Below, piece by piece: positions 6,901 to 12,511 of a stretch of 12,511 bases of DNA (position 1 is the stretch's first letter; each line of letters begins with the position of its first letter). Under the pieces are notes generated by a model. It worked only from the letters and a program-made list of their open reading frames with translations, did not search any database and had not been told where the DNA came from. This DNA is from Anaerolineales bacterium (lineage in GTDB: Bacteria; Chloroflexota; Anaerolineae; Anaerolineales; Villigracilaceae), in the NCBI GenBank assembly GCA_015489255.1, contig WGAD01000010.1, positions 1 through 12,511 on the forward strand. The letters run 5' to 3'. The position numbers and the translations under genes were made by a program.

Positions 6901-7338
6901 ATGAACAAAGCGATTATTTTCCTGGCCCTGGTGGGGGCCGTAGTTTTGAGCGCGTGCAGCGCGAGCGCGCCGGCGGAGCCCGGCATGGTGCAGGGGCGTG
7001 AAGTCCGCGTGGATGGCGGCAGTTATCGGGACGTTTCAGCCGATGAGCTGCAAGCCATGATGCAAGACAAAGACTTCGTGCTGATCAACGTGCATGTTCC
7101 TTTTGCCGGGAACATCCCGGGCACCGATTTGTCCATCCCCTACAACCAGATCGAGGCCAACCAGGCACAGTTGCCAGCGGAGAAAGACGCCAAAATTCTC
7201 GTCTATTGTCGCAGTGGCGCTATGAGCGCGGCGGCAGCCCAAACCCTGGTGAACATGGGGTACACCAACGTATGGAATCTCTCCGGCGGCATGAACGCCT
7301 GGCAGCGTTCGGGGATGTCGCTGGATATGACGCCCTGA
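6901..7338 (+). CDS. Rhodanese-like sulfurtransferase lipoprotein
   Basis: A 145-residue secreted rhodanese domain protein. Residues 1-19 form a lipoprotein signal peptide with lipobox LSAC (C19), placing the enzyme on the outer face of the membrane. The single rhodanese domain spans about 43-140. It has the IPGT/IPYN entry segment, the catalytic cysteine C103 in the active loop CRSGAMS, and the NLSGGMNAW ending typical of the fold. A canonical cysteine and a six-residue loop indicate an active sulfurtransferase (thiosulfate or polysulfide type), not an inactive relative. ATG 6901 follows the DUF302 stop by 2 nt with a GAAAGGAAGG ribosome site (6886-6895), so translation is coupled. The physiological sulfur donor and acceptor are unknown. 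Confidence 0.88.
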   Translation: MNKAIIFLALVGAVVLSACSASAPAEPGMVQGREVRVDGGSYRDVSADELQAMMQDKDFVLINVHVPFAGNIPGTDLSIPYNQIEANQAQLPAEKDAKILVYCRSGAMSAAAAQTLVNMGYTNVWNLSGGMNAWQRSGMSLDMTP

Positions 7339-7388
7339 TCTTTACCAAACCTTTGCAAACGCTAGAAAGACCCTTTACTTTGTCGCAT

Positions 7389-7394
7389 TACAAT
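7389..7394 (+). promoter_or_regulatory. Possible -10 box (TACAAT) for the SHOCT gene pair
   Basis: TACAAT lies 41 nt upstream of the first SHOCT gene, in an AT-rich 97-nt gap after the rhodanese gene. The same hexamer serves as the -10 box of the multicopper oxidase promoter. No convincing -35 hexamer is seen at the right distance, so this is tentative. Confidence 0.3.
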
Positions 7395-7435
7395 CAGGGT
7401 AGTTCAAGCGAATCCATTCTGTACGGAGGTGAAAT

Positions 7436-7708
7436 ATGATGGGAGGTTGTTGCGGCGGTTTTGGCTGGTACGGCGCCTATGGCTCCTGGAGCTGGATCAT
7501 CAACCTGGTGTTCAGCCTGCTGGTCTTCGGTGGCTTGATCTGGCTGGTCGTTTGGGCGGTTCGCCGCATGACGAGCGCTTCCGGCCCCGGTTTCTCGGGT
7601 TTGGGAGGCGGTTCGTCCGCCGCTCGGGAGATCTTGCAGGCGCGTTATGCGCGCGGCGAGATCACCCGCGAGGAATATCAACAAATGCTTGACGATTTGA
7701 ACCGTTGA
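7436..7708 (+). CDS. Small membrane protein with C-terminal SHOCT domain (copy 1)
   Basis: A 90-residue protein with three parts: a Gly/Cys/Trp-rich N-terminus (MMGGCCGGFGWYGAYG), one membrane helix at about 20-42 followed by RR, and a C-terminal SHOCT domain at 62-90 ([19 protein letters not shown]). SHOCT is a short helical module found at protein ends and thought to mediate oligomerisation. The C5-C6 pair before the helix is a possible metal or disulfide site. GGAGGT (7425-7430) serves either ATG 7436 (spacing 5) or ATG 7439 (spacing 8). It is followed 16 nt later by a paralogue. Such proteins are frequent beside copper-export genes, but no molecular role is established. Confidence 0.85.
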   Translation: MMGGCCGGFGWYGAYGSWSWIINLVFSLLVFGGLIWLVVWAVRRMTSASGPGFSGLGGGSSAAREILQARYARGEITREEYQQMLDDLNR

Positions 7709-7724
7709 GAAAGGAGTGCAAACC

Positions 7725-7958
7725 ATGATGGGCTTTGGTATGGGATTCGGTTTCATCGGCCTCTTGCTGATGGTGCTCTTTTGGGGCGGCCTCTTCGCCT
7801 TCTTCTCCCGCCTGATGAACGGCGGCGCCCCGATGCAGATGAACACGCCGGGGATGGGAAACGGCGGCCTGCGCCCGCGCGAGATCCTCGATCAGCGCTA
7901 CGCGCGCGGTGAGATCACCCGCGAAGAGTATGAGCGCATGAAGCAAGACCTGTCGTAA
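7725..7958 (+). CDS. Small membrane protein with C-terminal SHOCT domain (copy 2)
   Basis: A 77-residue paralogue of the preceding gene. It has a short Met/Gly/Phe-rich N-terminus, one membrane helix at about 7-28, a Met-rich linker ([12 protein letters not shown]) and a SHOCT domain at 50-77 ([18 protein letters not shown]). The [12 protein letters not shown] core is identical to copy 1, indicating tandem duplication. The Met-rich linker replaces the Cys/Gly region of copy 1 and could bind Cu(I); that is inference. AAGGAG (7711-7716) lies 8 nt before ATG 7725. An in-frame GTG at 7716 overlaps this ribosome site and is therefore rejected. It shares a transcript with copy 1. Confidence 0.85.
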   Translation: MMGFGMGFGFIGLLLMVLFWGGLFAFFSRLMNGGAPMQMNTPGMGNGGLRPREILDQRYARGEITREEYERMKQDLS

Positions 7959-7969
7959 GTCGACCTTTG

Positions 7970-8006
7970 GCGGGGTGGTGGCCCGTCGTCTGGGCTGCCG
8001 CCCCGC
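7970..8006 (+). terminator. Long GC-rich hairpin after the SHOCT pair
   Basis: A 15-bp stem (7970-7984 with 7992-8006, three G-T wobbles, 7-nt loop) starts 12 nt after the second SHOCT stop codon. It is very stable, but no T-tract follows. It is therefore either a non-canonical terminator or an mRNA 3'-end stabiliser. It separates the SHOCT transcript from the oxidase promoter downstream. Confidence 0.5.
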
Positions 8007-8048
8007 GTTGCGCCTGCGGGGTTAACAAATTGGCAAGCCAGGTTGTAC

Positions 8049-8076
8049 TTGATTGTGAAAAGTTGTGAGATACAAT
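8049..8076 (+). promoter_or_regulatory. Promoter of the multicopper oxidase with an internal direct repeat
   Basis: TTGATT (-35, 8049-8054) and TACAAT (-10, 8071-8076) are separated by 16 nt. The start would fall near 8083, giving a leader of about 55 nt. Within and next to the spacer, TTGTGA occurs twice (8053-8058 and 8063-8068), exactly 10 bp apart on the same helical face. This is a plausible operator for a regulator binding direct repeats. No regulator gene is in the window. Confidence 0.5.
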
Positions 8077-8137
8077 AGATAGCACGTTTGGGGTTCATTG
8101 CAGCAACGCTTTGAACGAAACCATGGAGTAGAACAAA

Positions 8138-9700
8138 ATGCAGAAGAAAAAACCATTGAATCGCCGCGATTTCCTGCGCCTGAGCGGCCTGGGAGTCGCT
8201 TCCCTGTTTGCCGGTGGCCTGTTGAGCGCTTGCAGCCCGGATGAGGCCGTGGCGCCGACGGCGGCTGCCGGGGCCACGCCTTTGCCGCCGGTTGCGCCTT
8301 CGGATGAAGCGCTGGACCTGGAACTGGTTATGCGCGCCGTCCCGGGCGAAGTGCAGATCTTTTCCGGACAGCCAACCCGCGTCTGGCGTTATGAGGGCGA
8401 GGTGTTGCAGGGCGACCCCAATGCTTTGCAGCCCGTCCCCAATTCTTACCTGGGGCCGATCATTCGGGTGAAGAACGGCTGGCGTATTCGCGTCCATTTC
8501 CAGAACGGGATCAACGAGGAGACCATCATCCACTGGCACGGATTGCACGTCCCCGAGGTGGCCGATGGGCATCCGCGCTTTGTGATCGCCCCGGGCGAAA
8601 CCTATGTGTACGACTTCACCGTCGACGATCGCCCTGGCACTTACTGGTACCACCCGCACCCGCACGGGCGCACGGGGCCGCAGGTGTATTATGGCCTGGC
8701 TGGTTTGTTCCTCATTGAAGACGAACCGGATACGCCCTTGCCGACCGGCGAATACGATGTCCCCCTGGTCTTGCAGGATCGCACCTTCGATGCGGACAAC
8801 CAGTTCGTTTACCAGACCGGCGCGATGATGGCGCAAATGATGGGCTTCCTGGGCAACCGGATGCTGGTCAACGGTCAGCCGGACTTTACCCTGCCGGTGG
8901 CGACCCGTCCTTACCGCCTGCGCATCCTCAACGGGTCCAATTCGCGCATTTACAAACTGGGCTGGTCGGATGGCTCGCCGCTGACCGTCATCGGCACGAC
9001 GGGCGGCTTGCTGGAAAAGCCGATCACGAAGGAATACGTCACCCTGGCGCCGGCCCAGCGGGTCGATCTGTGGGTGGACTTCAGCGGTCGCGCCGTGGGC
9101 GAGGAAATCCAGTTGATCAACCTGCCCTCTGCCGCCCCCGATGGCGGTGCGGTATTCCCCATTTGCACCGTCAAGGTGGAGCGCGAGGAATCGGCCTCGC
9201 TGACCCTGCCGGAGCGCCTGTCTTCGGTCACCTGGTTCGATGCCACCCAGGCGGTCAACCGCGACAAACCGCGCGAATTCGTCCTGGCGATGACCGGCGG
9301 ACGCGGCTGGACCCTGAACGGCCGCACCTTCGAAATGACGGCGGTGGCCGACGACGAACTCGTCCGCCTGGGCGATTTGGAAGTCTGGCAATTTACCAAC
9401 CAGATCGGCGGCGGTATGGGCATGGGCGGCGGCATGGCTTTGCCCCACCCCATGCACGTGCACGGCCTGCAATTTCAGGTCATCGAGCGCGAAATTTCTG
9501 CGGCTGGCCGTTCTGCCTGGGAAACGCTCAAAGATGGCTACGTTGACGAGGGCTGGCTGGATACCATCCTGGTGATGCCGGGAGAAAAGGTGAAGATCCT
9601 GCTCAAGTTCGAGGATTTCGAAGGACTTTACCTGTATCACTGCCATAACCTGGAGCACGAGGATATGGGCATGATGCGCAACTATCGCGTGCAGGCCTGA
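8138..9700 (+). CDS. CueO-like multicopper oxidase (Tat-exported, probable lipoprotein)
   Basis: A 520-residue three-domain multicopper oxidase, expected to oxidise Cu(I) to Cu(II) outside the cytoplasmic membrane with reduction of O2 to water. The N-terminus carries a twin-arginine motif ([10 protein letters not shown]) and a lipobox (LLSAC, C32). All copper ligands align with the CueO pattern: type 1 H437, C502, H507 and axial M512; type 2 H132 and H440; type 3 H134, H174, H176, H442, H501 and H503. Its motifs are HWHG, HPHPHG, HPMHVHG and [13 protein letters not shown]. The long Met-rich insert of E. coli CueO is absent. A short [10 protein letters not shown] stretch (425-434 region) sits just before the type-1 histidine instead. 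ATG 8138 follows TGGAG (8124-8128). It is monocistronic, with its own promoter, and lies upstream of copB. A laccase with other substrates is possible. Confidence 0.93.
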   Translation: MQKKKPLNRRDFLRLSGLGVASLFAGGLLSACSPDEAVAPTAAAGATPLPPVAPSDEALDLELVMRAVPGEVQIFSGQPTRVWRYEGEVLQGDPNALQPVPNSYLGPIIRVKNGWRIRVHFQNGINEETIIHWHGLHVPEVADGHPRFVIAPGETYVYDFTVDDRPGTYWYHPHPHGRTGPQVYYGLAGLFLIEDEPDTPLPTGEYDVPLVLQDRTFDADNQFVYQTGAMMAQMMGFLGNRMLVNGQPDFTLPVATRPYRLRILNGSNSRIYKLGWSDGSPLTVIGTTGGLLEKPITKEYVTLAPAQRVDLWVDFSGRAVGEEIQLINLPSAAPDGGAVFPICTVKVEREESASLTLPERLSSVTWFDATQAVNRDKPREFVLAMTGGRGWTLNGRTFEMTAVADDELVRLGDLEVWQFTNQIGGGMGMGGGMALPHPMHVHGLQFQVIEREISAAGRSAWETLKDGYVDEGWLDTILVMPGEKVKILLKFEDFEGLYLYHCHNLEHEDMGMMRNYRVQA

Positions 9701-9716
9701 ACGAAAAGTGGACGAT

Positions 9717-9742
9717 GCCGGACGACTGTGCAGTCGTCCGGC
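9717..9742 (+). terminator. Near-perfect 26-bp palindrome after the oxidase gene
   Basis: GCCGGACGACTG (9717-9728) and CAGTCGTCCGGC (9731-9742) are perfect inverted copies around TG. It begins 16 nt after the oxidase stop codon, with no T-tract directly after it. The likeliest role is transcript termination or 3'-end protection. It could also bind a dimeric protein upstream of copB. Confidence 0.55.
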
Positions 9743-9810
9743 TTGCATATAGGCCATTTGGCTTGTTTTGGGTGCGCGAAAGCACGCTCGTTTTTTGGGG
9801 GCGGAACCGG

Positions 9811-9816
9811 TATGAT
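9811..9816 (+). promoter_or_regulatory. Possible -10 box (TATGAT) upstream of copB
   Basis: TATGAT lies 29 nt before the copB ATG. The region where a -35 element should lie (about 9788-9794) is only T-rich (CGTTTTTT), so a regulated or weak promoter is likely. It would drive copB and the repeat lipoprotein that follows. Confidence 0.35.
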
Positions 9817-9845
9817 GAAAGTGGTTACCTGACAGGAGGTCCAAA

Positions 9846-11999
9846 ATGGAAAATATGACGCACAAACACGAGCAAGACGCGCAGCCCGACGGCGGGCATG
9901 GGTCGCATGGCGGGCACGGCTCGCATGGCGGGCACGGCTCGCACGGCGAGCATGGGTCGCACGGCGGGCATGGGGCGCATGACGGGCACGGCTCGCATGG
10001 CGGGCAGGATGCCCACGCCGGCCACACAGATCACAGCGGGCATGAACAGATGTTCCGCACCCGCTTTTGGGGCAGCCTGCTGCTTTCCATTCCGGTTCTC
10101 ATCTACACCCCGCTGGTGCAGCGTTTCTTCGGCTTTACTCCGCCGCAGTTTCCGGGCAGCGAGTGGATTCCCTTCATCGTCTCCGTCATCATCTTCGCTT
10201 ATGGCGGCGTTCCTTTCTTACAAATGGCCGTGCCGGAATTGCGGTCGCGCAAGCCGGGCATGATGACCCTCATTTCGCTGGCGATTAGCGTGGCGCTGGT
10301 GTACAGCGTGCTGGCTCAGGTCGCCAACCTGGGGGAAGGCTTTTTCTGGGAACTGGTCACTTTGATTGATGTGATGCTGCTGGGCCACTGGATGGAGATG
10401 CGCAGCATCCGCCAGGCCTCGGGCGCCTTGAACGAACTGGCCAAACTGATGCCTGATACCGCCGAAAAGATCCTGGCGGATGGCTCGGTGGTCACGGTGC
10501 CTGCCAGCACGCTCAAAACGGGCGACCTGGTTCTCGTGCGCCCGGGCGCCAGCCTCCCTGCCGATGGCGAGGTGGTAGAAGGCGAATCCAGCCTGAACGA
10601 GGCCATGATCACCGGCGAATCCAAACCGGTGAAAAAGAAACCGGGCGACAAAGTGATTGCCGGTACGATCAACGGCGATGGCAGCCTGCGGGTGCGCGTT
10701 ACGGCGACGGGCGATCAAACGGCGCTGGCGGGCATCATGCGGCTGGTAGAACAGGCGCAGCAGTCTAAATCGCAGACCCAGGTGCTGGCCGACAAGGCCG
10801 CCGGCTGGCTGTTCTACGTGGCGATTGCGGTCGCTGCGCTGACCCTGCTGCTCTGGACGCTGGCCGTCGGCTTCGATGTGGAAGTGCTCAAGCGCGTGGT
10901 GACCGTCCTGGTCATCGCCTGCCCCCATGCGTTGGGGCTGGCCGTGCCGCTGGTGGTTGCCATCACCACAGCCATGGGCGCGCGCAACGGCGTGCTGGTG
11001 CGCGATCGCCTGGCGCTGGAGACGGCCCGCGAAGTGGACGTGGTCATTTTCGACAAGACCGGCACCCTGACGGAAGGCAAGTTTGGCGTGGTGGCGATTC
11101 TTCCCGCCGAGGGCGTGGCGGAAGATGAAGCGCTGGCCCAGGCGGCGGCCATCGAAGGTGATTCTGAGCACCTGATCGCCCAGGCCATCCGCCGGGCGGC
11201 GCAGGAACGCGATCTCGCGTTGCCGGGCGTCAGCGCCTTCGCGGCCATCAAGGGGCGCGGCGTGCGGGCATCGGTGGATGGGCGCACGCTCTTCGTGGGC
11301 GGCCCTCGCCTGCTGGAAATGCTCAACCTGACTTTGCCGGAAAGCCTGGATAGCTTCACTGCCGAGGCAGGGCGCAAGGCGCAGTCGGTGGTGTACCTGA
11401 CGGAGCAGGACCGCGTACTGGCCGCCTTCGCCGTGGCCGATGTCATCCGCCCCGAAAGCAAACGAGCGGTGGACAGTTTGCACAAAATGGGCGTGGAGGT
11501 AGCCATGCTGACCGGTGACAGCCGCGCGGTGGCCGCCGCAGTGGCGGCTGAACTGGGCATCGACCACGTCTTTGCCGAGGTGCTGCCCGAGCACAAGGAT
11601 CAAAAAGTGGCCGAATTACAGGCCCAGGGCAAGCGCGTTGCCATGGTTGGCGATGGCGTCAACGATGCTCCGGCGCTCACACGGGCGGATGTGGGCATTG
11701 CCATCGGCGGCGGCACGGACGTGGCGATTGAATCCGCCGGCATCGTGCTGGTGCAGAGCAACCCGCTGGACGTGGTGAAGATCATCGCGCTCAGCCGCGC
11801 CAGTTACCGCAAGATGATTCAAAACTTGTGGTGGGCGGCCGGGTATAATATCCTGGCGTTGCCGCTGGCCGCGGGCGTCCTGGCGCCCTGGGGAATCAAC
11901 ATTTCTCCGGCCTTTGGCGCTTTGCTGATGTCGCTTTCCACGGTCATCGTGGCGATCAACGCCCAATTCCTGCGGCGCGCCCGTCTGGATGTGGCATGA
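9846..11999 (+). CDS. copB: CopB-type copper-exporting P1B-ATPase with His-rich N-terminus
   Basis: A 717-residue heavy-metal P-type ATPase. The membrane CPH motif (C359-P-H361) is the mark of the CopB (P1B-3) group, which exports copper from the cytoplasm. Other landmarks in order are TGES (256-259, actuator), the phosphorylated D403 in DKTGTLT, GDGVND (602-607), GYN (666-668) and MSLST (695-699) in the last two helices. The nucleotide-binding motif reads SEHL (H442), so the Pro of the usual HP pair is Leu. About eight membrane helices are visible, starting near residue 75. The first 66 residues carry 18 histidines in a tandem repeat. AGGAGGT (9834-9840) lies 5 nt before the ATG. It is probably co-transcribed with the next lipoprotein gene (28-nt gap). 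Confidence 0.95.
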   Translation: MENMTHKHEQDAQPDGGHGSHGGHGSHGGHGSHGEHGSHGGHGAHDGHGSHGGQDAHAGHTDHSGHEQMFRTRFWGSLLLSIPVLIYTPLVQRFFGFTPPQFPGSEWIPFIVSVIIFAYGGVPFLQMAVPELRSRKPGMMTLISLAISVALVYSVLAQVANLGEGFFWELVTLIDVMLLGHWMEMRSIRQASGALNELAKLMPDTAEKILADGSVVTVPASTLKTGDLVLVRPGASLPADGEVVEGESSLNEAMITGESKPVKKKPGDKVIAGTINGDGSLRVRVTATGDQTALAGIMRLVEQAQQSKSQTQVLADKAAGWLFYVAIAVAALTLLLWTLAVGFDVEVLKRVVTVLVIACPHALGLAVPLVVAITTAMGARNGVLVRDRLALETAREVDVVIFDKTGTLTEGKFGVVAILPAEGVAEDEALAQAAAIEGDSEHLIAQAIRRAAQERDLALPGVSAFAAIKGRGVRASVDGRTLFVGGPRLLEMLNLTLPESLDSFTAEAGRKAQSVVYLTEQDRVLAAFAVADVIRPESKRAVDSLHKMGVEVAMLTGDSRAVAAAVAAELGIDHVFAEVLPEHKDQKVAELQAQGKRVAMVGDGVNDAPALTRADVGIAIGGGTDVAIESAGIVLVQSNPLDVVKIIALSRASYRKMIQNLWWAAGYNILALPLAAGVLAPWGINISPAFGALLMSLSTVIVAINAQFLRRARLDVA
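9891..10016 (+). repeat. 18-bp coding minisatellite in copB (GGHGSH units)
   Basis: Seven in-frame 18-bp units encode GGHGSH and close variants: [18 protein letters not shown] and the degraded GGQDAH. They place a histidine every third residue over residues 16-57. The units differ mostly at synonymous or Gly/Asp/Glu positions while the His positions are kept except in the last unit, which suggests selection for metal binding. Confidence 0.9.
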
Positions 12000-12027
12000 A
12001 CCAACCCTTTTGGAGGAGGATGTTTTG

Positions 12028-12511
12028 ATGATGATGCGTAAACGATGGATCTGGTTATCGGTTTTGCTGGGCGGCGTTTTGCTGTTGGCAGCCTGTAACG
12101 GACAGCCGGCGCCGAACACCGCCGCTGCGCCCTCGCCTGGACAATCGGCCGGGATGGATGCCGGTCAAAATATGGATCAGAGTATGGGCAACGACAGCGG
12201 CCAAAACATGGGCAACGACAGCGGCCAAAACATGGGCAACGACAACGGCCAGGACATGGGCAACGACAGCGGACACGCTGGCGATGACAACGGCCAGGAC
12301 ATGGGCAACGACACTGGGCACGCTGGCGATGACAACGGCCAGGACATGGGCAACGACAGCGGACACGCTGGCGATGACAACGGCCAGGACATGGGCAACG
12401 ACACTGGGCACACTGGCGACGACAACGGCCAGGACATGGGCAACGACACTGGGCACGCTGGCGATGACAACGGCCAGGACATGGGCAACGACAGCGGACA
12501 CGCTGGCGATG
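12028..12511 (+). CDS. Repeat lipoprotein rich in Met/Asp/Asn/Gly/His, 3'-truncated by window edge
   Basis: An open frame of 161 codons without a stop before the window end. Three consecutive ATGs (12028, 12031, 12034) follow GGAGGAGG (12012-12019); any could be the start. The MRKRW basic start, hydrophobic core and LAAC lipobox (C23 from the first ATG) mark an exported lipoprotein. After a short Ala/Pro/Ser linker, three 8-residue units (MGNDSGQN type) lead into 15-residue units (MGNDSGHAGDDNGQD type), each with one Met, one His and several acidic residues. The mature part has no hydrophobic core and should be disordered. Placement 28 nt after copB suggests an extracytoplasmic copper-binding or buffering role; Asp/Asn-rich Ca2+ binding is the alternative. 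I do not recognise a named family. Confidence 0.8.
   Translation, partial: MMMRKRWIWLSVLLGGVLLLAACNGQPAPNTAAAPSPGQSAGMDAGQNMDQSMGNDSGQNMGNDSGQNMGNDNGQDMGNDSGHAGDDNGQDMGNDTGHAGDDNGQDMGNDSGHAGDDNGQDMGNDTGHTGDDNGQDMGNDTGHAGDDNGQDMGNDSGHAGD
12184..12511 (+). repeat. Coding tandem repeat: 24-bp units, then 45-bp units
   Basis: Three 24-bp units (12184, 12208, 12232) precede 45-bp units starting at 12256, 12301, 12346, 12391, 12436 and 12481 (the last cut by the window). Units come in two linked forms, AGC-GGA-CAC (Ser) and ACT-GGG-CAC (Thr), in the order S,T,S,T,T,S. This implies duplication of a 90-bp pair. Repeats are in frame, adjacent and without spacers, so this is not a CRISPR array. Confidence 0.93.

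Noticed and set aside
7898..10027. 709-codon minus-strand open frame with Pro/Cys-rich PCPPC repeats
   Set aside because: It is antisense to the multicopper oxidase and to the His-repeat start of copB. The PCPPC pattern is the reverse reading of the GGHGSH codons, and no domain or ribosome site is visible.
12055..12501. Minus-strand open frame with VVAHVLAVV-type hydrophobic repeats
   Set aside because: This is the antisense reading of the lipoprotein repeats. The + strand has a strong ribosome site, signal peptide and lipobox.
12184..12511. CRISPR array
   Set aside because: Units are directly adjacent, in frame and coding, with no unique spacers between them.

Overview
The window looks like a GC-rich chromosomal segment from a member of the Chloroflexota, probably Anaerolineae-like. 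That is an inference from three things: LysW-type lysine/arginine biosynthesis genes (lysJ, lysK), lipoprotein solute-binding proteins with Ala/Pro/Glu-rich linkers, and a CopB-type ATPase beside SHOCT and DUF302 proteins. No rRNA, tRNA, CRISPR array or transposase is visible. All convincing genes lie on the + strand. The long minus-strand frames are antisense shadows of GC-rich genes.

Layout. (1) 2-2121: the 3' part of lysJ and a complete lysK, the last two enzymes of carrier-protein-bound lysine/ornithine synthesis. They are joined by a 7-bp tandem repeat that ends on the lysK ATG. (2) 2180-5469: a UgpB/UgpA/UgpE-like sugar or glycerol-phosphate ABC importer, made of a lipoprotein receptor and two permeases. 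A strong hairpin/T-tract lies between receptor and permeases. No ATPase gene is present, so it must be supplied elsewhere. (3) 5688-6310: a two-gene unit with a promoter placed for a leaderless mRNA, encoding an unrecognised protein with a Cys/His cluster and a small two-helix membrane protein. (4) 6306-6467: a non-coding, MITE/REP-like imperfect palindrome. (5) 6491-7338: a DUF302 protein tightly coupled to a lipoprotein rhodanese. (6) 7436-7958: two tandem small membrane proteins ending in SHOCT domains. (7) 8049-9700: a CueO-like multicopper oxidase with a Tat signal and lipobox. (8) 9846-12511: a CopB-type copper P1B-ATPase with a tandemly repeated His-rich N-terminus, followed by a lipoprotein of 8- and 15-residue Met/Asp/Asn/His repeats that runs off the window.

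Working together (inference): 8138-12511 reads as an envelope copper-defence set. CopB would export copper, the oxidase would oxidise Cu(I) outside the membrane, and the repeat lipoprotein could buffer metal there. The SHOCT, DUF302, rhodanese and Cys-cluster genes just upstream may belong to the same metal/sulfur-stress neighbourhood, but the sequence does not prove this. No CsoR, CopY or CueR regulator and no CopZ chaperone is visible. The best candidates for something undescribed are the repeat lipoprotein paired with the His-repeat CopB, the Cys/His-cluster protein with its membrane partner, and the palindromic element between them and DUF302.
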